Assembly: GCA_023423475.1 (NCBI GenBank)
Contig: JAFAFN010000006.1
Span: 1 to 6,539, forward strand
Length of the DNA: 6,539 nt
Direction of reading: 5' to 3'
From: Actinomycetes bacterium
GTDB lineage: Bacteria > Actinomycetota > Acidimicrobiia > Acidimicrobiales > Microtrichaceae
Below, in pieces: positions 1 to 5,124 of this stretch (position 1 is the stretch's first letter; each line of letters begins with the position of its first letter). Position numbers and translations under genes: made by a program. Below the pieces are notes generated by a model, which was not told the DNA's origin, made no database searches, and saw only the letters and a program-made list of their open reading frames with translations.

Positions 1-33
1 GGGCGGTGGTTGGGTGGGGGTGTCCAGAGACAT
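1..33 (-). CDS. Possible N-terminus of an unidentified protein (partial, runs off left edge)
   Basis: An ATG at 33-31 on the minus strand opens a frame reading MSLDTPTQPPP to the window edge. An AGGAAGG purine tract at 51-45 could be a Shine-Dalgarno site, although its 11-nt spacing is long. A TAGGTT box at 75-70 could be the -10 element, giving a leader of roughly 30 nt. The Thr/Pro-rich start is typical of disordered N-termini of actinobacterial membrane or secreted proteins. Only eleven codons are visible, so no family can be named and the call rests on the start signals alone. A chance ATG remains quite possible. Confidence 0.25.
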   Translation of the reverse strand, partial: MSLDTPTQPPP

Positions 34-80
34 GTGGGCGCGTGCCTTCCTGCTTCGCGGGCGACGACCAACCTAGGACG

Positions 81-99
81 CCACGGCTGCCGACCGTGG
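81..99. terminator. Small GC-rich hairpin downstream of the DUF4230 gene
   Basis: CCACGG at 81-86 and CCGTGG at 94-99 form a perfect 6-bp stem around a 7-nt loop. It lies about 95 nt past the DUF4230 stop codon in the direction of that transcript. There is no T tract, so it would be a weak or Rho-assisted terminator at best. It could also be a protein-binding inverted repeat. Confidence 0.3.
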
Positions 100-123
100 T
101 CACTTACCGCGCGAACGCCAGAC

Positions 124-162
124 CGAAACGCCCGCCCGAAACGCCCGCCCGAAGCGCCCGCC
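124..162. repeat. Three tandem copies of a 13-bp repeat
   Basis: The unit CGAAACGCCCGCC occurs at 124-136 and 137-149 exactly, and at 150-162 with one change (A to G at 154). A degenerate relative precedes it at 112-123. The array starts about 30 nt after the DUF4230 stop codon, so it is transcribed in that gene's 3' untranslated region. The period is not a multiple of three, which argues against it being coding. With the hairpin at 81-99 it makes up most of the gene-free stretch 34-192. Confidence 0.75.
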
Positions 163-192
163 CGCTCGACGCCCCGGTGATCGGACGGACGA

Positions 193-855
193 TCAGGCGG
201 GCGAGCTGGTCCAGGAGATCTCGACGTGCTCGAACCCGGCCGCGCCGAGGAAGGTGGTCAACCACCGCTCGGTGTTGGCGCGGGCCTCCTCGATCAGGTC
301 GGACTCCTTCGCGGCGCGCTCGACCTTCTCCTCGGCCGCCTCGTAGAGCGGTGCGTCGTCGACGGGGTTGGCGGCGAAGAAGTCGTCGACGCGGTCGACG
401 AGGCCGCGCTCGCGGCTGATGATGCGCGCCGAGGACTCGTCGATGTCGGCGTCGCTCAGGACAGGGTCGGGCAGCGTCAGACGGATGGTCGTGCCGTCGT
501 CGGAGACCTCGACGGCGTCCTCGTCGAGCTGACCGAAGTCGACCGTCGCTCGCACCGTGCCGGTCACCAGCGCCACGACCCGCTGGCCGCTGAGGAACGA
601 CGGGAGGAACTTGGCGTCCTCTTCGAGGTCGACGTCCTGGGTGAAGGAGCCCTCGGCCGCGGTGAACTCCTCGAGCTCGCGGATCTCCTGGAGCACGGTC
701 GGGCCCGACCGGTCGACCGACTCGCTCGCGAACGGGTTGAACGCGAGGATCCCGCCGAGGAAGACCACCGCGACGCCCAGCACCGCGACGATGATCACGA
801 GCACGGTCGTCGTCAGTCCGACCGCTGCCGAGCGAGGCTTCTTGAGAGTTCCCAC
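193..855 (-). CDS. DUF4230 domain membrane-anchored protein
   Basis: This is a 220-residue protein of unknown function. A short basic N-terminus (KKPR at 5-8) is followed by one membrane helix at about residues 14-38, giving an expected N-in, C-out topology with the bulk of the protein outside the membrane. Residues about 54-215 match the DUF4230 pattern as I remember it: an opening helix (TVLQEIRELEEF), a stretch like SFTQDVDLEED, an LPSFLSGQRV turn and the strand ALVTGTVRATVDF, then a charged helical C-terminal half. I place the start at the GTG at 855 because a TAGCGT box (868-863) lies exactly 7 nt before it, as for other leaderless genes here. The GTG at 864 would overlap that box. It is transcribed divergently from the DUF305 gene, with 43 bp between start codons. 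The biochemical role is not known to me. Confidence 0.85.
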   Translation of the reverse strand: MGTLKKPRSAAVGLTTTVLVIIVAVLGVAVVFLGGILAFNPFASESVDRSGPTVLQEIRELEEFTAAEGSFTQDVDLEEDAKFLPSFLSGQRVVALVTGTVRATVDFGQLDEDAVEVSDDGTTIRLTLPDPVLSDADIDESSARIISRERGLVDRVDDFFAANPVDDAPLYEAAEEKVERAAKESDLIEEARANTERWLTTFLGAAGFEHVEISWTSSPA

Positions 856-862
856 GGCGGGC

Positions 863-868
863 ACGCTA
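863..868 (-). promoter_or_regulatory. -10 box TAGCGT of the DUF4230 gene
   Basis: TAGCGT on the minus strand is followed by 7 nt and then the GTG at 855. This spacing puts the transcription start at or next to the start codon, implying a leaderless mRNA. No purine-rich ribosome binding site is visible. No clear -35 hexamer is seen; its expected place (886-891) falls on the -10 box of the divergent gene. Confidence 0.6.
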
Positions 869-886
869 ATGGCGCTCGGCGGCACA

Positions 887-892
887 TAGCCT
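887..892 (+). promoter_or_regulatory. -10 box TAGCCT of the DUF305 gene
   Basis: TAGCCT is followed by 6 nt and then the GTG at 899, again fitting a leaderless transcript. The expected -35 position (864-869) coincides with the -10 box of the divergent DUF4230 promoter, so the two promoters probably cannot be occupied by polymerase at the same time. Confidence 0.6.
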
Positions 893-898
893 GACCGG

Positions 899-1582
899 GT
901 GGACGGCGACCTGAGCACTCTCACCGACGACGAGACCGACGAGGCGACGCTCGACGACGAGGACGTCGAACAGGAGTGGTTCGGCAACGGGTGGACGACC
1001 TGGAAGGTCGTGGGCCTGGCGCTCGCCGTCGCGTTCGTCGCGGCGGTCGGTGCGCTGCTGATCGCGGACCGGGTCGGCACGCCGTCCGAGGACTCCGTCG
1101 ACGTCGGCTTCCTGCGCGACATGATCGACCACCACGGCCAGGCCATCCAGATCGGCGTGGTCGCCTCGGACAACGCGACGGACCACTCGGTGCGCCACTT
1201 CGGCCAGGAGGCGCTGATCGCCCAGCAGTACGAGGTCGGCTACATGACGGCCCTGCTCGAGGAGTGGGGTGTCGGCAACGGCGACCCGGACCGCGACGTG
1301 ATGGCCTGGATGGGCATGCCGACCTCGGTCGACAACATGCCTGGCATGGCCTCGGCCGACGAGATCGAGGCCTACCGCGAGATGACGGGCTCCGACGTCG
1401 ACCGCGAGTTCTTCCGCCTCATGACCGACCACCACCGCGGCGGGCTGCACATGGCCGACGAGGCCGCGGCGAACGCCAAGGACCCCCGGGTCCGGGCGCT
1501 CGCCGAGCGCATGGCACGCAACCAGCGCGCCGAGATCGCCGAGTACCAGGCCCGCGCCGACAAGCTCGGCATCGAGTTCTGA
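899..1582 (+). CDS. DUF305 family membrane-anchored protein
   Basis: This 227-residue protein has a strongly acidic N-terminus (residues 1-26), one membrane helix at about 36-57, and an exported helical domain from about 66. The domain carries the two DUF305 signatures: FLRDMIDHHGQAI at 71-83 with His78-His79, and FFRLMTDHHRGGLHMA at 171-186 with His178-His179 and His184. A Met-rich stretch, with Met135, 138, 140, 147 and 150, lies between them. DUF305 proteins have a ferritin-like helical fold, and the paired His and Met-rich segments suggest metal (often copper) binding; that role is inferred. The two signature halves look like an internal duplication, as is usual in the family. The GTG start is set by the leaderless promoter at 887-892. 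The gene is convergent with the ASCH-like gene, with 15 bp between stop codons. No copper exporter or copper sensor is seen nearby. Confidence 0.92.
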   Translation: MDGDLSTLTDDETDEATLDDEDVEQEWFGNGWTTWKVVGLALAVAFVAAVGALLIADRVGTPSEDSVDVGFLRDMIDHHGQAIQIGVVASDNATDHSVRHFGQEALIAQQYEVGYMTALLEEWGVGNGDPDRDVMAWMGMPTSVDNMPGMASADEIEAYREMTGSDVDREFFRLMTDHHRGGLHMADEAAANAKDPRVRALAERMARNQRAEIAEYQARADKLGIEF

Positions 1583-1597
1583 GCCCCTATGTCATTG

Positions 1598-2179
1598 TCA
1601 GCTGCGGAGGGCGGTGAGCACGACCTGTCCCCGGGGTGAGAGTCGGTAGCCGACCTCGAGGCTCTCGGTCAGCCCGAGCGACTTCAGCTTCCGCACGTCC
1701 GTCTTGAACGGCTGCGTCGCACGGCCGACGGATTCCGCCAGGTCACCCGCTCGTACCCCGGGCTGTGACTCGATCAGCTCGAGCGTCGTGCGCGTCCATT
1801 CGCCGTGGGTCGACGACCGGTCGTAGCGGGCGAGTCGGTCGAGCACGGTCGTGAGTTCCTCGTCGTCGAGGCGGTCGGCCCGGCGCAGCGCGATGCGAGG
1901 ATCCTCGCCCTCGAGGTGGAAGCGCACCAGGTGCAGCTCGCCGTCGCGCTGGAGGTGCGGGCTCGCCAGCAGCTCCTCTGCGGACGTCGCCCCGGCCGCC
2001 ACGGCGTCCGCGTCGGTGAGGCCCGTCGGCTCGATGATGTCGACCGCGTCGATGCCGAGCACCCCGACCGGGGTGACGAGGGTGCCGCCCGCCTTCACCG
2101 TCGGACGCTTCCAGCGACGCACCGCGACGGTCACGGTGCCATCGGCGATCAGCGGGTGTAGCGCCTGCGGGAACAGCAT
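1598..2179 (-). CDS. ASCH/PUA-like domain protein with C-terminal winged helix
   Basis: This is a 193-residue soluble protein in two parts. Residues 1-90 resemble the short beta-barrel ASCH/PUA-like domains found in actinobacterial proteins: a start of the type MLFPxxxHPxIADGTVTVA, a basic RRWKRP segment at 21-26, then GG and GVLGIDAVDI. ASCH domains are thought to bind RNA or modified nucleosides; this assignment is from remembered resemblance and is tentative. A charged linker, about 91-125, leads to a winged-helix-like region at about 127-192, with helix TRTTLELIESQPG, helix RAGDLAESVG, recognition-like helix QPFKTDVRKLKSLGL and a wing around VGYRLSPRG. The two halves suggest a nucleic-acid-binding regulator or RNA-associated factor. 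The ATG is preceded by GGAGG, but only 2 nt away, which is unusually close. It is divergent from the YihY gene (38 bp between starts). Confidence 0.75.
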   Translation of the reverse strand: MLFPQALHPLIADGTVTVAVRRWKRPTVKAGGTLVTPVGVLGIDAVDIIEPTGLTDADAVAAGATSAEELLASPHLQRDGELHLVRFHLEGEDPRIALRRADRLDDEELTTVLDRLARYDRSSTHGEWTRTTLELIESQPGVRAGDLAESVGRATQPFKTDVRKLKSLGLTESLEVGYRLSPRGQVVLTALRS

Positions 2180-2204
2180 GTCCTCCAGTCTCGTGCACCG
2201 GCGT

Positions 2205-2210
2205 TAGCGT
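2205..2210 (+). promoter_or_regulatory. -10 box TAGCGT of the YihY/BrkB gene
   Basis: TAGCGT is followed by 7 nt and the GTG at 2218, matching the leaderless spacing of the DUF4230 gene. On the opposite strand the overlapping bases read TAACGC (2206-2201), which could act as a weak -10 element for the divergent ASCH-like gene. Confidence 0.6.
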
Positions 2211-2217
2211 CGCGCCC

Positions 2218-3306
2218 GTGACGGAGCGGGCGGCAGAAGAGGACGCGGAGCAGGCGGACGAGGCCGCCGAGGACGCGCCGGTCCAGGACACGCCGGTCCA
2301 GGACGCGGTTGCGGAGGAACCGGCCGCCGAGGACCCTCCGCAGCGCAACCTGTTCGATCGAGCGGGTGACCGCATCGATGCGTTCCACCGGAAGATCCCG
2401 CCGCTCGCCGTGCTGCACGGGGTGCTCAAGAAGCACAGCGAGGACCGCTGCGATCAGCTCTCGATGCTGCTCGCGTACAAGGGCTTCTTCTGCCTCTTCC
2501 CGCTGATGCTCGCGTTCGTGAACCTGCTGGGACTGATCCTCCAGGACAACGACGAGCTGCGTGAGGACCTGATCGACTCCACGCTCAGCTCGGTGCCGAT
2601 CATCGGCACCGAGATCGCGAACAACGCCGAGCAGCTCGGCGGCAGCATCTGGGTGCTGATCGGCTCGATCCTCGTGTCGCTGTGGGCCGGCTTCGGGCTG
2701 CTCGACATGATCCAGGAGGCGCTCAACACCGCATGGCAGGTCCCCATGTACGACCGCCCGCCCTACCTGCTGCGGCGGCTCAAGGACCTGCCCGGCGCCC
2801 TGATCGTCGGGTTCGGCGCCATCCTCACCGGCGCCTCGCAGTGGATCCTCGCGGACGGCACCGACGCCTGGATCCGCAGCCTGCTCGGTGCGCTGCTGCC
2901 GATCCTCGCCGGCGCGATCAGCTACCTGGGGCTGCACTGGCTGCTCTGCGCCCGGAAGGTGCCGTTCACCGCGCACCTGCCGGCGATGGCGACCGTCGGC
3001 CTGGGTTGGTGGGGGCTCCAGACGCTGGGACTCGTCTACATCCGACGCATCCTCGAGCAGTCGTCGGACACCTACGGGGTCTTCGTCATCGTCTTCGGCC
3101 TGCTCACGTGGGTGTACCTCTGCGGCGCGCTGTACCTCTACAGCATCGAGCTGGCGGCGGTCCTCTACGAGCGGCTCTGGCCCCGCAGCTTCTCCGGTCG
3201 CGACCTGACCGAGATCGACCAGCGGGCGATCACGGCCGTGGTCGAGCGCGAGTCCCGGGTGCGTGGCACAGAGATCACCGTCGACGTGCCGAGGGACCCG
3301 CTCTGA
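2218..3306 (+). CDS. YihY/BrkB-family (virulence factor BrkB-like) inner-membrane protein
   Basis: The 362-residue product has an acidic, Ala/Glu/Pro-rich disordered N-terminus (1-42) containing a short duplication (PVQDT-PVQDA at 21-30). The membrane domain follows, with six predicted helices at about 86-108, 144-166, 192-212, 220-242, 254-276 and 285-315. Family hallmarks are the LLAYKGFFCLFPLML segment of the first helix, WAGFGLLDMIQEALNTAW at 156-173, and the last helix YGVFVIVFGLLTWVYLCGA with SIELAAVL after it. YihY/BrkB proteins are widespread; the name reflects an old serum-resistance report in Bordetella and their transport function is unsettled. The cytoplasmic tail (about 318-362) is charged. 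The length is within the usual family range, extended by the N-terminal tail. The GTG start is supported by the -10 box 7 nt upstream and by the lack of any upstream frame not antisense to the neighbour. Confidence 0.92.
   Translation: MTERAAEEDAEQADEAAEDAPVQDTPVQDAVAEEPAAEDPPQRNLFDRAGDRIDAFHRKIPPLAVLHGVLKKHSEDRCDQLSMLLAYKGFFCLFPLMLAFVNLLGLILQDNDELREDLIDSTLSSVPIIGTEIANNAEQLGGSIWVLIGSILVSLWAGFGLLDMIQEALNTAWQVPMYDRPPYLLRRLKDLPGALIVGFGAILTGASQWILADGTDAWIRSLLGALLPILAGAISYLGLHWLLCARKVPFTAHLPAMATVGLGWWGLQTLGLVYIRRILEQSSDTYGVFVIVFGLLTWVYLCGALYLYSIELAAVLYERLWPRSFSGRDLTEIDQRAITAVVERESRVRGTEITVDVPRDPL
2276..2305. repeat. 15-bp tandem duplication inside the YihY N-terminus
   Basis: CGCCGGTCCAGGAC occurs at 2276-2289 and again at 2291-2304, a 15-bp period with only the fifteenth base differing (A at 2290, G at 2305). 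It is in frame and encodes the repeated PVQD motif in the disordered N-terminal tail, so it probably arose by slippage. Confidence 0.8.
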
Positions 3307-3327
3307 GCGGAACACCGCGTTGACGCG

Positions 3328-3361
3328 ACGAGGGACCCGGCCGTCGGCTCGGGTCCCTCGT
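3328..3361. terminator. Bidirectional hairpin terminator between YihY and DUF5684 genes
   Basis: ACGAGGGACCCG (3328-3339) and CGGGTCCCTCGT (3350-3361) form a perfect 12-bp stem. The 10-nt loop can pair further (GCC with GGC, one bulge). It lies 22 bp past the YihY stop and about 50 bp past the convergent DUF5684 stop, the right place to end both transcripts. There is no T tract on either side, so it is the hairpin-only type common in high-GC actinobacteria; its efficiency cannot be judged here. Confidence 0.75.
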
Positions 3362-3381
3362 GCAAGGCGGATCAGTTGCCG

Positions 3382-3395
3382 GCCGGTCGACCGGC
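3382..3395. repeat. 14-bp perfect palindrome, possible second terminator hairpin
   Basis: GCCGGTCGACCGGC is its own reverse complement and can fold as a 5-bp stem with a TCGA loop. It lies 15-28 nt beyond the DUF5684 stop codon in that gene's direction of transcription, so it may help terminate that transcript ahead of the larger hairpin. Confidence 0.4.
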
Positions 3396-3409
3396 GAGCC
3401 GGGGTCGGC

Positions 3410-3802
3410 TCAGATGACCTTCTCGTTCGGGCCGACGTACTGCGAGCTGCCGAACGCGAGGATCAGGTGACCGATGCCGGGCAGCAGGAACAGCAGGATC
3501 GCCCAGCCGAGCTCCTTGGCGAACAACTTGGCGGTGTCGGATGCGAGGAACCACAGCGCGACGAGGTTGATGCACGGGATGAACAGCAGGATGATCCACC
3601 ACCAGTCGCGACCGGCGAGCTTGTAGATCACGTAGACGTTGAGGATCGGGATGATGCCAGCCCAACCGGGCTGTCCCATCTTCTCGAACAGCTTCCACAT
3701 CGCCACCAGGTAGACGACGAAGAACGCGAGGTAGACGACCAAGAGTACGCCGGCTCCAGCAGCGGAGCTGGAGTCGGACTGGGCGAACAGGGCAGACAGC
3801 AT
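3410..3802 (-). CDS. DUF5684 family small integral membrane protein
   Basis: This 130-residue protein has four predicted membrane helices at about 17-38, 46-60, 67-87 and 97-117. Characteristic DUF5684 segments are visible: WKLFEKMGQPGWAGIIPILNVYVIYKLAG (the loop and helix at 36-64), the WWW cluster at 67-69, IPCINLVALW at 75-84 and SDTAKLFAKELGWAILLFLLPGIGHLILAFG through 118. The family has no established function; I recall only that such domains occur alone or beside signal-peptidase-like proteins. The ATG start has a well-placed GGAGG 5 nt upstream, the only classical ribosome binding site in the window. With a TAGCGT box at 3858-3853, this implies a leader of about 44 nt, unlike its leaderless neighbours. 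It lies 113 bp downstream of the pyrophosphatase gene in the same direction and may have its own promoter. Confidence 0.88.
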   Translation of the reverse strand: MLSALFAQSDSSSAAGAGVLLVVYLAFFVVYLVAMWKLFEKMGQPGWAGIIPILNVYVIYKLAGRDWWWIILLFIPCINLVALWFLASDTAKLFAKELGWAILLFLLPGIGHLILAFGSSQYVGPNEKVI

Positions 3803-3852
3803 GCGGACCTCCAGGGGACCGTCGCCGGAGGCGGGGATCGCCCGGCCCGATC

Positions 3853-3858
3853 ACGCTA
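3853..3858 (-). promoter_or_regulatory. -10 box TAGCGT of the DUF5684 gene
   Basis: TAGCGT on the minus strand, the same hexamer as two other promoters here, would start transcription near 3846 and give a leader of about 44 nt carrying GGAGG 5 nt before the ATG. It lies in the 113-bp gap after the pyrophosphatase gene. No good -35 match was seen. Confidence 0.45.
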
Positions 3859-3915
3859 TCTGTGGATCCGCTCAGAACGGCGCACCCTGTGGCGGGCACA
3901 CCACACCCCGTGGGC

Positions 3916-4410
3916 TCAGTGCAGCTCGGAGTGTGCCTTGCGGCCGTTCTCGATGGCGGCGAGCGCATCGTCGCGACCGCTCCACTCGCCGACGTTCGAC
4001 TCCTTGCCCGGCTCGAGGTCCTTGTAGACCTCGAAGAAGTGCTTGATCTCGGCGAGCAGGTGCGGCGGCACGTCGCCGACGTCCTGGAGGTGGTCCCAGC
4101 GCAGGTCGCCGTGGGCGACGCAGAGGACCTTGAGGTCGCGGCCGGCCTCGTCGCTCATCTCGAGCACGGCGACGGGGCGGACACGGACGTGGCAGCCGGG
4201 GAAGGTCGGGTCCTCGAGCAGGATCAGGGCGTCGAGCGGGTCGCCGTCCTCGGCGTGGGTGTCGGGGAAGAAGCCGTACTCGGTGGGGTAGACGGTGGTC
4301 GAGAACAGGTGGCGATCGAACCAGACGGCACCCGTCTCGTGATCGACCTCGTACTTGTTGCGGGATCCCTGCGGGATCTCGACGATCGCTTCGAACCAGT
4401 CCTCACTCAT
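3916..4410 (-). CDS. ppa: Inorganic pyrophosphatase (family I, soluble)
   Basis: This 164-residue cytoplasmic enzyme hydrolyses pyrophosphate to two phosphates, pulling forward nucleic-acid, aminoacyl-tRNA and nucleotide-sugar synthesis. The PROSITE-type signature DGDPLDA is at 55-61. By comparison with the E. coli enzyme from memory, the active-site residues are all present: Glu11, Lys19, Glu21, Arg33, Tyr45, Asp55, Asp57, Asp60, Asp87, Asp92, Lys94, Tyr129 and Lys130. The length fits the short bacterial family I form. The ATG start is supported by EIPQGSRNKYE beginning at residue 11 and by a TACCTT box 8 nt upstream, again suggesting a leaderless mRNA. The tetR-like gene ends 65 bp upstream on the same strand. 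The enzyme has no obvious functional link to it, so separate transcription is likely. Confidence 0.97.
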   Translation of the reverse strand: MSEDWFEAIVEIPQGSRNKYEVDHETGAVWFDRHLFSTTVYPTEYGFFPDTHAEDGDPLDALILLEDPTFPGCHVRVRPVAVLEMSDEAGRDLKVLCVAHGDLRWDHLQDVGDVPPHLLAEIKHFFEVYKDLEPGKESNVGEWSGRDDALAAIENGRKAHSELH

Positions 4411-4418
4411 GGCCCGAC

Positions 4419-4424
4419 AAGGTA
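4419..4424 (-). promoter_or_regulatory. -10 box TACCTT of ppa
   Basis: TACCTT on the minus strand is followed by 8 nt and the ATG at 4410. It fits TANNNT at leaderless spacing, although it lacks the G at position 3 shared by the other boxes. No ribosome binding site is present between it and the ATG. Confidence 0.5.
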
Positions 4425-4475
4425 CGGGTCCGCGCGGCCGATCGCCAGACGGGGTCCGGGGTGCCGCGCACGCAC

Positions 4476-5060
4476 TCAGACCTCGGTGCGGATGCCGCGC
4501 AGGCCCGACCAGGCCAGCTGGGACAGCTGCGCGGCGAGGGTGTCGACGTCGGGTTCGCGGTCGTGCGCGAGCCAGTAGCGCGACGCCGCCTCGGTCATGC
4601 CGACGATGCTGTGGGCGAGGGTGAGGCCGTGCGAGACCGGCTCGCCCTCGACGACGATCAGCTCGGCGATCGCGTCGGCGATGGACGCCTCGACGTTGCG
4701 GGCGAACGAGGCGAACTCGGGGTCGCGGCGGGCGCCGGAGCCGAAGAGCACCTTGAAGGAGTCGGTCTGCTCGTCGACGAAGCCGAAGTAGGCGCGGAAG
4801 CCGTTCTCGATCTGCTGACGTGGACCGGACGCATCGGCGGTGGCCTTGGCGATGGTCTCGCGCAGCTCGGCGCCGATGTCGGCGAGCAGCTCGATGAAGA
4901 GCTCACGCTTCGAGCTGAAGTGCTGGTAGAGCACCGGCTTGGTGACGCCGGCGGCTTCGGCCACGTCGTTCATCGAGGTGGCGTGGAAGCCGTGCTCGGC
5001 GAACACGGCGACCGCCGTGTGCAGGAGTTGTTCTCGACGTTCCGCCGCGGGGAGCCGCAT
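4476..5060 (-). CDS. TetR/AcrR family transcriptional regulator, FasR-like
   Basis: This 194-residue regulator has an N-terminal TetR DNA-binding domain: RLPAAERREQLL, the helix AVAVFAEHGFHATSM, then the helix-turn-helix at about 29-48 (MNDVAEAAGVTKPVLYQHF) and SSKRELF. The all-helical C-terminal ligand domain contains FRAYFGFVDEQ, a SFKVLFGSGARRDPEF segment and GMTEAASRYWLAHD, ending in LAWSGLRGI. From memory this matches mycobacterial FasR (RLPRDERRGQLL, VSKPVLYQHFSSK, ARYWLDAD, FAWGGL), which senses long-chain acyl-CoA, so a lipid-type ligand is a reasonable guess but unproven. I prefer the ATG at 5060 to the one at 5069 because a TAGGAT box lies exactly 7 nt before 5060 and overlaps the earlier ATG. 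A perfect operator-like palindrome lies upstream in its own promoter. The divergent ferredoxin-like gene is the likely target. Confidence 0.93.
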   Translation of the reverse strand: MRLPAAERREQLLHTAVAVFAEHGFHATSMNDVAEAAGVTKPVLYQHFSSKRELFIELLADIGAELRETIAKATADASGPRQQIENGFRAYFGFVDEQTDSFKVLFGSGARRDPEFASFARNVEASIADAIAELIVVEGEPVSHGLTLAHSIVGMTEAASRYWLAHDREPDVDTLAAQLSQLAWSGLRGIRTEV

Positions 5061-5067
5061 GGGCGAC

Positions 5068-5073
5068 ATCCTA
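5068..5073 (-). promoter_or_regulatory. -10 box TAGGAT of the tetR-like gene
   Basis: TAGGAT on the minus strand is followed by 7 nt and the ATG at 5060. The 17 bp between it and the expected -35 position (5091-5096) contain the whole palindrome 5075-5090, so a bound repressor would sit between the two polymerase contacts. An overlapping alternative, TAACAT at 5078-5073, would start transcription near 5066 and still exclude the ATG at 5069. Confidence 0.55.
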
Positions 5074-5074
5074 T

Positions 5075-5090
5075 GTTACCGACGGGTAAC
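5075..5090. promoter_or_regulatory. Perfect inverted repeat, probable TetR operator
   Basis: GTTACC, a 4-bp spacer GACG, and GGTAAC form a perfect 6-4-6 inverted repeat. It lies 14 bp upstream of the regulator's chosen ATG, inside the spacer of its promoter, and overlaps the expected -35 region (5086-5091) of the divergent gene at 5125. Size, symmetry and position are what is expected of a TetR-family operator giving autoregulation and control of the divergent gene. That this regulator is the one that binds is inferred. Confidence 0.75.
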
Positions 5091-5108
5091 CGCCCTGATC
5101 GGGCCGCG

Positions 5109-5114
5109 TAGCAT
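5109..5114 (+). promoter_or_regulatory. -10 box TAGCAT of the sucrase/ferredoxin-like gene
   Basis: TAGCAT is followed by 10 nt and the ATG at 5125, so the leader would be only about 3-4 nt. At a 17-bp spacer its -35 position is 5086-5091, which overlaps the right arm of the palindrome. Confidence 0.55.
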
Positions 5115-5124
5115 CGGTCACGAC

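Noticed and set aside
1..22. G-rich tract as a possible G-quadruplex
   Set aside because: The G-runs may simply be complementary to proline codons of a minus-strand gene start, and loop lengths are irregular; too little to support a structure call.
124..162. The tandem repeats as a CRISPR array
   Set aside because: The units are 13 bp and directly adjacent, with no spacers and no cas genes.
6..419. A plus-strand open frame starting near the left edge
   Set aside because: The translation is mostly Arg/Pro-rich, passes through the 13-bp repeats and is antisense to the DUF4230 gene.
856..864. Earlier GTG start (864) for the DUF4230 protein
   Set aside because: It overlaps the TAGCGT box, whose 7-nt spacing fits the GTG at 855; it would add only three residues.
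2149..3315. A 388-codon open frame on the minus strand across the YihY gene
   Set aside because: It is antisense to a clear six-helix membrane protein, its translation is rich in R, D, E, Q and H with no recognisable domain, and long antisense frames are expected in DNA this rich in G+C.
3880..3910. Possible terminator hairpin after ppa (TGTGG ... CCACA)
   Set aside because: Only a 5-bp stem with an 8-nt loop and no T tract; easily found by chance in this sequence.
3263..4027. A 254-codon open frame on the plus strand spanning the DUF5684 gene and the terminator
   Set aside because: It runs through the hairpin, antisense to DUF5684 and the end of ppa, with no domain-like sequence.
4461..5111. 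A 216-codon open frame on the plus strand across the TetR gene
   Set aside because: Antisense shadow of a clear TetR protein, with low-complexity Gly/Val/Asp/Glu-rich translation.
4939..5124. Longer N-terminal extension of the ferredoxin-like protein
   Set aside because: This part is antisense to the TetR DNA-binding domain and crosses the operator; family resemblance and the promoter at 5109-5114 both point to the ATG at 5125.
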